Part shown: in pieces, positions 1 through 5,482 of the stretch
Position numbering within the stretch: the stretch's first letter is position 1
Layout: each line of letters begins with the position of its first letter
Assembly: GCA_900542875.1 (NCBI GenBank)
Contig: UQPH01000049.1
Span: 1 to 8,251 of the forward strand
From: an uncultured Eubacterium sp.
Lineage (GTDB): Bacteria; Bacillota; Clostridia; Oscillospirales; Acutalibacteraceae
Reading direction: 5' to 3'
Length of the DNA: 8,251 nucleotides
Notes under the pieces: model-generated
Seen by the model: the letters and a program-made list of their open reading frames with translations, nothing else
Database searches by the model: none
Told to the model about the DNA's origin: nothing
Position numbers and translations under genes: made by a program

Positions 1-131
1 CCGCCGTTCAGGTCGGTGCGGCTAACCTTGTCAATCCGTATGTATGTAAAGACATTATCGAGCAACTTCCCGCTGAATGTGAAAAGCTCGGTATAGAAAA
101 AATAAGTGATATTATAGGAGTGGTTGATTAA
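1..131 (+). CDS. pyrD: Dihydroorotate dehydrogenase, C-terminal fragment (cut by window edge)
   Basis: Only the last 42 codons are visible, read from base 3 to a TAA at 129-131. The fragment begins AVQVGAANLVNPYVCKDIIE. This matches the end of the class 1B (PyrDB) TIM-barrel flavoprotein, where the 'AVQVGTA' segment lies by the FMN phosphate and is followed by a C-terminal helix. The enzyme oxidises dihydroorotate to orotate; in class 1B it works with the PyrK electron-transfer subunit, whose gene would be expected upstream. Its stop shares one base with the pyrF start (TAATG), and the pyrF ribosome binding site lies inside its last codons, so the two genes are in one operon and probably translationally coupled. 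The identity rests on a short segment plus the pyrimidine operon context; the 1B subclass is inferred. Confidence 0.88.
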   Translation, partial: AVQVGAANLVNPYVCKDIIEQLPAECEKLGIEKISDIIGVVD

Positions 132-829
132 TGGGAAAGGACGTAATTATTGCTTGCGATTTTGCGAGTGCAGATGATACATTTAAGTTCCTTGATAAAT
201 TTACTGAGGAAAAACCTTTTGTTAAAATCGGTATGGAACTTTTTTACGCAGAGGGTCCGTCGATTGTAAGAGAAATTAAACGCAGAGGTCATAAGATTTT
301 TCTTGATTTGAAACTTCATGATATTCCAAACACCGTAAAAAAATCAATGGCTGTGCTTTCAAAACTCGATGTAGATATGACTAATCTTCATGCCGCAGGT
401 ACAATAGATATGATGAAAGCGGCTCTTGAGGGACTTACAAGAGAGGACGGCACAAGGCCGATTTTGATTGCCGTTACTCAGCTAACTTCAACAAGCGAGG
501 AGCGTATGCAAAAAGAACTTCTCATTAACGCTTCTATTAACGATACTATCGTTAAGTATGCTCAGAACGCTAAGATTGCGGGACTTGACGGTGTTGTTTG
601 CTCACCGCTTGAGGCAGGTATGGTAAAACAGGCGTGCTCAAAGGATTTTATCACCGTTACCCCGGGTGTTCGTTTTGCAGACGGTGAGGTCGGTGATCAG
701 GTTAGAGTTACCACTCCCGAAAAAGCAAGGGAGATTGGCTCCGATTATATAGTTGTCGGCAGACCTATAACTCAGGCAGATGACCCTGTTGCTGCTTACA
801 GAAGATGTTGTAAGGAATTTATCGGCTGA
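131..829 (+). CDS. pyrF: Orotidine 5'-phosphate decarboxylase
   Basis: Decarboxylates OMP to UMP, the last step of de novo UMP synthesis, in the cytoplasm. The 232-residue protein has the usual length of the short bacterial type (B. subtilis PyrF is about 239). The catalytic array is complete: Lys32 in FVKIGME, then Asp59, Lys61 and Asp64 in the family signature DLKLHDIPNT. Asp10 near the N-terminus matches the usual substrate-binding Asp. The phosphate-gripping end is present as TPGVRF and as VVGRPI with Arg211. The ATG at 131 is preceded by TAGGAG at 115-120, ten bases away, and overlaps the pyrD stop by one base. pyrE starts 19 bases after the TGA stop. No missing residue or frame break was seen. 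Confidence 0.97.
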   Translation: MGKDVIIACDFASADDTFKFLDKFTEEKPFVKIGMELFYAEGPSIVREIKRRGHKIFLDLKLHDIPNTVKKSMAVLSKLDVDMTNLHAAGTIDMMKAALEGLTREDGTRPILIAVTQLTSTSEERMQKELLINASINDTIVKYAQNAKIAGLDGVVCSPLEAGMVKQACSKDFITVTPGVRFADGEVGDQVRVTTPEKAREIGSDYIVVGRPITQADDPVAAYRRCCKEFIG

Positions 830-848
830 TATAGATAAGGAGAAAAAT

Positions 849-1505
849 ATGGAATCATATAAGAGAGAATTTATTGAATTTTTAGAGAACGCAGGCGTGC
901 TTAAATTCGGAGATTTCACAGCTAAAAGTGGCAGAAAAATCCCTTACTTTATTAACGCAGGCGAGATTAAAACCGGCGAGCAGATAAAGACTCTCGGCCG
1001 TTATTATGCAAAGGCTTATTTTGAAAAAATGGGAAATAAAAAAACCGTTCTTTACGGTCCGGCATATAAGGGTATTCCGATTGCCGTTTCTGTAAGCGTT
1101 GCACTCGCAGATAAGGGTCTTGATGTTCCGTTCTTCTTTAACAGAAAAGAAGAAAAGGACCACGGCGAAGGCGGTGTGTTCGTAGGCTATAAGCCACACA
1201 GCGGTGAAGAAATAGTTATTGTTGAGGATGTTATTACCGCCGGCACCGCAATCCGTGAAAGTATGTCGATTCTCTCAAAACTTGAGGGCACTAAGGTAGC
1301 GGCTACTTTCGTTATGGTTGACCGTAAGGAAAAGGGTCAGGGCGAAAAATCCGCTATGGCTGAGGTCGGCGAAGAGTACGGCTTTCCTGTTTACTCTGTT
1401 GTTGATGTTTACGATATTATCGAGTACCTTGAAGAGGACGAAAAGAACGCTGAGAATGTTCAGCGTATAAAGGATTATCTTGCCGTTAACGGCGCAAAGG
1501 ATTAA
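849..1505 (+). CDS. pyrE: Orotate phosphoribosyltransferase
   Basis: Transfers phosphoribose from PRPP to orotate to give OMP, the step just before PyrF. The 218-residue protein resembles the longer E. coli type (213 residues). Lys26 follows FTA near the N-terminus; GPAYKGIPIA at 70-79 is the first PRPP/orotate loop; the mobile catalytic loop FNRKEEKDHGEGG at 97-109 holds Arg99, Lys100, Lys103 and His105; and the PRPP-binding loop VIVEDVITAGTA at 123-134 carries the Glu-Asp pair. The reading frame is open upstream to an ATG at 780 inside pyrF, but I chose ATG 849. It has AAGGAG at 837-842 six bases upstream, and the extra 23 residues do not resemble the family's N-terminus. The enzyme works as a dimer in this family. 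Confidence 0.97.
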   Translation: MESYKREFIEFLENAGVLKFGDFTAKSGRKIPYFINAGEIKTGEQIKTLGRYYAKAYFEKMGNKKTVLYGPAYKGIPIAVSVSVALADKGLDVPFFFNRKEEKDHGEGGVFVGYKPHSGEEIVIVEDVITAGTAIRESMSILSKLEGTKVAATFVMVDRKEKGQGEKSAMAEVGEEYGFPVYSVVDVYDIIEYLEEDEKNAENVQRIKDYLAVNGAKD

Positions 1506-1532
1506 TAAATTTTTTTCTCAGGAGGAGATTTT

Positions 1533-2462
1533 ATGCGGCATTTGCTAGATACCACAGATTTATCACTTAAAGAAATTGACGATATGATCGAACTTGCAAA
1601 CGATATTATCGCAAACAAAAAGAAGTACGCTCATATTTGTGAGGGCAAAAAACTTGCGACCTTGTTCTTTGAGCCGAGTACAAGAACACGCCTTTCTTTT
1701 GAGGCGGCTATGTACGAACTCGGGGGAAATGTGTTAGGATTTTCCGAGGCCTCTTCCTCTTCTGCCTCAAAGGGCGAAACAGTAGAGGACACTGTTCGTA
1801 TAGTATCTAATTATGCGGATATTATCGCTATGCGTCATCCGCTTGAAGGCGCACCAAGAGTCGCTGTTAATAAATCGCTTGTTCCGATTATCAACGCAGG
1901 TGACGGCGGACATGCTCATCCTACACAGACTCTTGCTGATTTGCTCACCATTTACAGAGAAAAAGGAAAGTTAAATGATGTGACAATCGGTCTTTGCGGT
2001 GATTTGAAATTCGGCAGAACAGTTCATTCTCTCATTAAGGCGATGAGCAGATATAAAAATGTTCGATTTGTCCTTATTGCACCCGATGAACTCAGGGTTC
2101 CCGATTATATCATCAAAGATGTCCTTATACCGAGCGGTGCCGAATATAAGCAGGTAGAAAAGCTCGAGGATGTAATGAGCGAACTTGATGTTCTTTATAT
2201 GACCAGAATTCAAAGAGAAAGATTTTTCTCTGAGGAGGAATATCTTAAACATAAGGATGCATTTATTCTTGATCGAGCAAAACTCAAGGATGCTAAGGAA
2301 AATTTGACAATTATGCATCCGCTTCCGAGGATTAACGAAATTTCGACCGATGTTGACGATGATCCCCGAGCAAAATATTTTGAGCAGGCTCTTAACGGAA
2401 AATATATGCGTATGGCATTAATCATTAATCTCTTGAAATGGGGTGGAAATCTTGAATATTGA
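1533..2462 (+). CDS. pyrB: Aspartate carbamoyltransferase, catalytic chain
   Basis: Condenses carbamoyl phosphate and aspartate to carbamoyl aspartate, the committed step of pyrimidine synthesis. The 309 residues equal the usual length of about 310. The carbamoyl-phosphate motif FEPSTRTRLSF has STRTR at 49-53. Lys80 in SASKGET matches the loop Lys (E. coli Lys84) that reaches into the neighbouring active site. Arg101-His-Pro, HPTQ at 129-132, TRIQRERF at 224-231 and HPLPR at 262-266 follow in family order. The C-terminal stretch NEISTDVDDDPRAKYFEQA is typical of PyrB proteins that assemble with PyrI. AGGAGGAG at 1520-1527 lies just upstream of ATG 1533, an unusually strong site. The end of the gene overlaps pyrI, as expected for a co-translated holoenzyme. 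Confidence 0.97.
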   Translation: MRHLLDTTDLSLKEIDDMIELANDIIANKKKYAHICEGKKLATLFFEPSTRTRLSFEAAMYELGGNVLGFSEASSSSASKGETVEDTVRIVSNYADIIAMRHPLEGAPRVAVNKSLVPIINAGDGGHAHPTQTLADLLTIYREKGKLNDVTIGLCGDLKFGRTVHSLIKAMSRYKNVRFVLIAPDELRVPDYIIKDVLIPSGAEYKQVEKLEDVMSELDVLYMTRIQRERFFSEEEYLKHKDAFILDRAKLKDAKENLTIMHPLPRINEISTDVDDDPRAKYFEQALNGKYMRMALIINLLKWGGNLEY

Positions 2463-2862
2463 TTCTATTGAAAACGGATATGTTATAGATCATATTCCCG
2501 CAGGCGTCGGTATGAAAATTTATAACCATCTTTCGCTTAATAAACTCGATTGTCAGGTAGCTATTATAACTAACGCAAAGAGCAAAAAAAACGAGGTAAA
2601 GGATATAATCAAGATTAACTCTCTTATCGACCTTGATTTTGATATTATCGCTTTCCTTGCTCCAAACGCTACCGTTAATGTCATTAAAGACAGTAAGAGA
2701 GTGGAAAAGAGAAAACTTATTCTCCCTCTTGAAATTAAAAATGTCGTAAAGTGTGCCAATCCGCACTGTATTTGTAATAACGAAAATATCGACCATATTT
2801 TCAAACTTACCGATACAAACGGCACATACAGATGTATTTACTGCGAAACTATTGCATTGTAA
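2452..2862 (+). CDS. pyrI: Aspartate carbamoyltransferase, regulatory chain
   Basis: Binds CTP/ATP and joins PyrB trimers into the allosteric holoenzyme. The N-terminal nucleotide domain begins NIDSIENGYVIDHIPAG, with Asp13, Lys54 and Lys86 in register (alignment from memory) with E. coli Asp19, Lys60 and Lys94, which contact the nucleotide. The C-terminal zinc domain has all four cysteines: Cys101, Cys106, Cys128 and Cys131 (C-x4-C ... C-x2-C). There is no ATG near the start. A GTG at 2443 is open but has no ribosome binding site. TTG 2452 follows GGGGTGG (2440-2446) by five bases and gives the N-terminus usual for clostridial PyrI, so I prefer it (136 residues; 139 from the GTG). The overlap with pyrB is then 11 bases. 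Both starts are non-ATG, which may hold PyrI production close to that of PyrB by coupling. Confidence 0.93.
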   Translation: MNIDSIENGYVIDHIPAGVGMKIYNHLSLNKLDCQVAIITNAKSKKNEVKDIIKINSLIDLDFDIIAFLAPNATVNVIKDSKRVEKRKLILPLEIKNVVKCANPHCICNNENIDHIFKLTDTNGTYRCIYCETIAL

Positions 2863-2887
2863 ATTTTAATAAGTTAGTAAATATTTC

Positions 2888-2916
2888 TTGACATAACCTG
2901 CCTAATTCGTTATAAT
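2888..2916 (+). promoter_or_regulatory. Consensus sigma-A promoter for the tRNA-Asp/tRNA-Thr unit
   Basis: The -35 box TTGACA (2888-2893) and -10 box TATAAT (2911-2916) both match the consensus exactly, with an ideal 17-bp spacer. Transcription should start near 2923, about 13 bases before the mature tRNA-Asp. A promoter this strong fits stable RNA genes. It lies 25 bp after the pyrI stop, so the tRNAs do not depend on the pyr operon. Confidence 0.9.
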
Positions 2917-2928
2917 ACTTAGGCAGGT
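2896..2928. repeat. 10-bp inverted repeat enclosing the tRNA promoter -10 box
   Basis: ACCTGCCTAA at 2896-2905 and TTAGGCAGGT at 2919-2928 are exact reverse complements separated by 13 bp, and the TATAAT box lies in that spacer. The left arm is in the -35/-10 spacer and the right arm covers the predicted transcription start. It could be an operator-like site. In transcripts reading through from pyrI it could also form a hairpin, but there is no T-run after it, so it is not a standard terminator. The function is unknown. Confidence 0.7.
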
Positions 2929-2935
2929 GAGAAAT

Positions 2936-3012
2936 GGCCCGGTAGTTCAGTTGGTTAGAACGCCAGCCTGTCACGCTGGAGGTCGACGGTTCGAGCCCGT
3001 TTCGGGTCGCCA
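2936..3012 (+). tRNA. tRNA-Asp (anticodon GTC)
   Basis: A complete 77-base cloverleaf. The 7-bp acceptor stem pairs GGCCCGG with TCGGGTC, with two G-U pairs. The D stem is GTTC/GAAC and the anticodon stem CCAGC/GCTGG, with loop CTGTCAC holding anticodon GTC at 2970-2972. The T stem-loop is GACGG TTCGAGC CCGTT. The discriminator is G and the 3' CCA is encoded (3010-3012). The GTC anticodon reads both Asp codons. It is transcribed with the tRNA-Thr four bases downstream. Confidence 0.97.
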
Positions 3013-3016
3013 TTTT

Positions 3017-3092
3017 GCTGATATAGCTCAGTCGGTAGAGTGCATCCTTGGTAAGGATGAGGTCACCGGTTCAAATCCGGTTATCAGCTCCA
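3017..3092 (+). tRNA. tRNA-Thr (anticodon GGT)
   Basis: A complete 76-base cloverleaf. The acceptor GCTGATA pairs perfectly with TATCAGC. The D arm is GCTC/GAGT and the anticodon stem CATCC/GGATG, with loop TTGGTAA holding anticodon GGT at 3050-3052. The T arm is ACCGG TTCAAAT CCGGT. The discriminator is T and CCA is encoded at 3090-3092. Only four T residues separate it from tRNA-Asp, so the pair must be processed from one precursor. Confidence 0.97.
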
Positions 3093-3097
3093 CCTGT

Positions 3098-3131
3098 AAA
3101 CCGCTAAACTTAGGTGTTTGGCGGTTTTTTT
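3098..3131 (+). terminator. Intrinsic terminator of the tRNA unit
   Basis: AAACCGCTAAAC (3098-3109) pairs with GTTTGGCGGTTT (3116-3127) over 12 bp with one wobble pair and a 6-base loop, and a run of seven T ends at 3131. It begins five bases after the CCA of tRNA-Thr. It would also stop any transcript reading through from the pyr operon. The 77 bp between it and the next terminator are AT-rich and hold nothing I can identify. Confidence 0.9.
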
Positions 3132-3208
3132 CTTTTAAGAGAAAAATTGCAAAAACGATTTTGTGTACCGAATGTTCAACTTTTGTTTAACATATTTTTA
3201 GTATAAAT

Positions 3209-3253
3209 AAAAAAGCGACAGTTTGAGACGGAAACTCATTACTGTTGCTTTTT
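3209..3253 (-). terminator. Intrinsic terminator of the phosphorylase-mtnA-mtaD operon
   Basis: On the minus strand a 13-bp stem with one mismatch (arms at 3253-3241 and 3222-3210) carries a short inner TGAG/CTCA helix and ends in six U residues (complement of 3209-3214). It starts 11 bases after the mtaD stop. The mismatch becomes a G-U pair on the plus strand, where TTTTTGTTTT follows, so it may also work in the other direction. Confidence 0.82.
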
Positions 3254-3264
3254 GTTTTACTGTG

Positions 3265-4512
3265 TTATTTCAGCCTGTCTGTTGCCTTTTGGGCGTTATA
3301 ATATATCTTTTCGGCGTCTATGCCCTTGAATTCACCGTTTTCATATAAAATCTTGCCGTTTACCATAGTTATTTTAACTATGTCCTTAGAGCCGCTGTAA
3401 ACAATGTTCTTGAGTATGTTGTTTATCGGCTGCATACTCGGTTTGTGCAAATCGATTACAATTAAATCCGCCTTTTTGCCCTCTGCTATGGTGTCGCAGT
3501 CATAAAGCCCCATACAATGAGCAGAACCGATTGTAGCCGCTTTTAATATTTCTATCGGGTCTGTTGATGCGGCATCTTTGTCGTTTAGCTTTTGAGTTGC
3601 TTCGATCAGATACATTTCCCTGAACATATCAAGAGCGTTGTTGCTGGACGGTCCGTCTGTTCCTATTGCAATGTTTATACCTTTTTTTAGCATCTTTGAA
3701 ACAGGGGCAATGCCCGAAGCGAGTTTTGCGTTTGAGCCTGCATTGATTATCGCCCAAATGCCACGCTTTTTATAAACTTCTAAATCATCATCGCTAACAC
3801 ATACGCTGTGATATGCGCCTCCGCCATAGTTGAATATTCCCATCTCGTCCAAAAACAGAGTAGGGGATTTGCCGTATCTTTTTATACAGTCTTCCACCTC
3901 TGTCTTAGTTTCGCTTGCGTGGAGAAATACGGGTGCTTCGTATTTCTCGGCAAGTTTAGAAATACCGAAAATGAGTTTTTTGTCGGTTGTGTATTCTGCG
4001 TGAAATCCAAGTTTGTAACTGATTAAATCACTGTAAGAATTGTATTTCTTGTAATAATCCTCAACACTCTGAATACTTTCACAAAAATTATTCAGTCCGC
4101 TTGTCATAACCGTTCTGAAACCTAAGTCGGTGCTTGCCTTCGCCATCATATCGGGGTGATAATACATATCAAAGCAGGCGCTGATGCCCGATGTCAGGTA
4201 TTCAAGGAATGCAAGCATGGATAAATCATATATATCCCGACTCTCTAATTTTGCCTCTCTTGGGAAAATTTCGTCATTGAGCCAAGATTGAAGCGGTAAA
4301 TCATCAGTAAGCGAGCGACCGAAGGTCATAGCCGAATGTGTGTGCGCATTCTTAAAAGACGGCATAAGCAAATTGCCGTTTAGGTCATAAACGCTGTCTG
4401 CTTTCTCATCACATTTGCCTATCTTGTATATGCTGTCTCCCTTTACATATACATCATCTTTTATCAGCTCAAAGTCTTTGCTGAGTACATATCCGTTTGT
4501 GAACTTAATCAT
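3265..4512 (-). CDS. mtaD: 5-methylthioadenosine/S-adenosylhomocysteine deaminase (amidohydrolase)
   Basis: A cytoplasmic metal-dependent deaminase of the MtaD/SsnA/TrzN group, predicted to turn methylthioadenosine (and SAH or adenosine) into the inosine form with release of ammonia. The 415 residues have the usual length. Metal and catalytic residues are complete compared with T. maritima TM0936: His57 and His59 (NAHTHSAM), His171 (HAEYTT), His198 and Glu201 (HASET), His235 (YHSVCVS) and Asp286 (GTDG). LASGIAPV and GTDGPSSNNALDMF are typical of the group. The usual 'HNP-x-SN' segment reads INAGSN at 256-261, so its His and Pro are lost. ATG 4512 overlaps the mtnA stop by eight bases and has AAAGGA at 4527-4522. 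It is the last gene of its operon. Exact substrate preference is uncertain in this family, but mtnA next to it supports methylthioadenosine. Confidence 0.88.
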   Translation of the reverse strand: MIKFTNGYVLSKDFELIKDDVYVKGDSIYKIGKCDEKADSVYDLNGNLLMPSFKNAHTHSAMTFGRSLTDDLPLQSWLNDEIFPREAKLESRDIYDLSMLAFLEYLTSGISACFDMYYHPDMMAKASTDLGFRTVMTSGLNNFCESIQSVEDYYKKYNSYSDLISYKLGFHAEYTTDKKLIFGISKLAEKYEAPVFLHASETKTEVEDCIKRYGKSPTLFLDEMGIFNYGGGAYHSVCVSDDDLEVYKKRGIWAIINAGSNAKLASGIAPVSKMLKKGINIAIGTDGPSSNNALDMFREMYLIEATQKLNDKDAASTDPIEILKAATIGSAHCMGLYDCDTIAEGKKADLIVIDLHKPSMQPINNILKNIVYSGSKDIVKITMVNGKILYENGEFKGIDAEKIYYNAQKATDRLK

Positions 4513-5482
4513 TGTCTTTTATCCTTTCAAGACTTTCCCTGTATGGTGCTCTGAGAATACCTCTGTCTGTAATAATAGCGGTAATCAGGCTGTTGTCCGT
4601 AACATCAAATGCCGGATTGTAACATTTTGTCTCAGGCAGAGCCATAGGCTTTTTGTACCACATTTGCTTGATTTCGGATTGTTCTCTTTCTTCGATAACA
4701 ATGTCATCTCCGGTTTTACATTTATAGTCGATGGTTGAATAAGGACCTAAAACATAAAAGGGTATGCCGTAATATTTTGCGAGAATTGCAATGCCCGACG
4801 TGCCTATTTTGTTTGCTATGTCGCCGTTTGCGGCAATTCTGTCCGTTCCTACAAGAACTGCGTTTATTTTGCCTTGTTTCATAACAAGGCTTGCCATATT
4901 GTCACAAATGAGCGTTGTGTCAATTCCTGCCTTTTCAAGTTCGTACGATGTCAGCCTTGCACCCTGTAACAGCGGTCTCGTTTCGTCAACATAGGCGTGA
5001 AAATTATATCCTTTTTCTGCTCCTAAAATTAGAGGACCGAGCCCTGTGCCGTACTTGCTGGTTGCAAGTTCTCCTGCGTTGCAGTGAGTCAGTACGCCGT
5101 CTCCGTCATGCAAAAGCGATAGACCGTATTCGCTGATTTTTCTGCACATTTCTATGTCTTCGTTGTGTATTGCCGTTGCTTCGTCAAGCAGATTTTTGCC
5201 GTCTTTGTATGCTTTAAGTATTCTTGATGTAGCATAACTTAGGTTTACCGCAGTCGGTCTGCACGAATCCAGATATGCTTTTAACTCCTCTTTATTTTCG
5301 TCAAGCATTGCCATTGCGTATCCGGCGAAAATTCCTATTGCCGGAGCGCCTCTGACCTGAAGTGTTTTGATTGCGTAGTAATAGTCCTCTTTTGTTTTCG
5401 GAGTAAAATATATTTCCTCGTTCGGTAATTTGGTTTGGTCAAGCACAAAAAGTTTTCCGCTCTTTAAGTACATATTTTGCAT
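4505..5482 (-). CDS. mtnA: S-methyl-5-thioribose-1-phosphate isomerase
   Basis: Converts 5-methylthioribose-1-phosphate to 5-methylthioribulose-1-phosphate in methylthioadenosine salvage. The 325-residue protein is a little shorter than common homologues (about 340-350) but has the full set of motifs: VRGAPAIGIFAGYA with RGAPA at 44-48, RPTAVNL at 75-81, THCNAGELAT with catalytic Cys134, DETRPLLQGARLT at 166-178, and VGTDRIAANGD with catalytic Asp214. These set it apart from eIF2B-like and ribose-1,5-bisphosphate isomerase relatives. ATG 5482 follows the phosphorylase stop with no gap (TAAATG), and GAGGG lies eight bases upstream inside the end of that gene, so the two are translationally coupled. 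Its substrate is the product of a phosphorolytic cleavage, which fits the gene upstream of it. Confidence 0.95.
   Translation of the reverse strand: MQNMYLKSGKLFVLDQTKLPNEEIYFTPKTKEDYYYAIKTLQVRGAPAIGIFAGYAMAMLDENKEELKAYLDSCRPTAVNLSYATSRILKAYKDGKNLLDEATAIHNEDIEMCRKISEYGLSLLHDGDGVLTHCNAGELATSKYGTGLGPLILGAEKGYNFHAYVDETRPLLQGARLTSYELEKAGIDTTLICDNMASLVMKQGKINAVLVGTDRIAANGDIANKIGTSGIAILAKYYGIPFYVLGPYSTIDYKCKTGDDIVIEEREQSEIKQMWYKKPMALPETKCYNPAFDVTDNSLITAIITDRGILRAPYRESLERIKDND

Noticed and set aside
780..848. Longer pyrE start inside pyrF
   Set aside because: The ATG at 849 has a good AAGGAG site and the right N-terminus. The extra 23 codons are the pyrF tail read in another frame.
2425..2796. Minus-strand open frame of 123 codons opposite pyrI
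   Set aside because: It lies opposite a clearly conserved gene, has no recognisable motif, and follows from the codon pattern of pyrI.
3091..3116. CACCT/AGGTG inverted repeat overlapping the tRNA terminator, as a possible anti-terminator
   Set aside because: Only five base pairs, much weaker than the 12-bp terminator stem it would compete with.
2927..3190. Open frame of 87 codons on the + strand across the two tRNAs
   Set aside because: It is a translation of tRNA-Asp and tRNA-Thr sequence and part of the terminator, with no ribosome binding site. Such frames are a well-known annotation artefact over tRNA genes.
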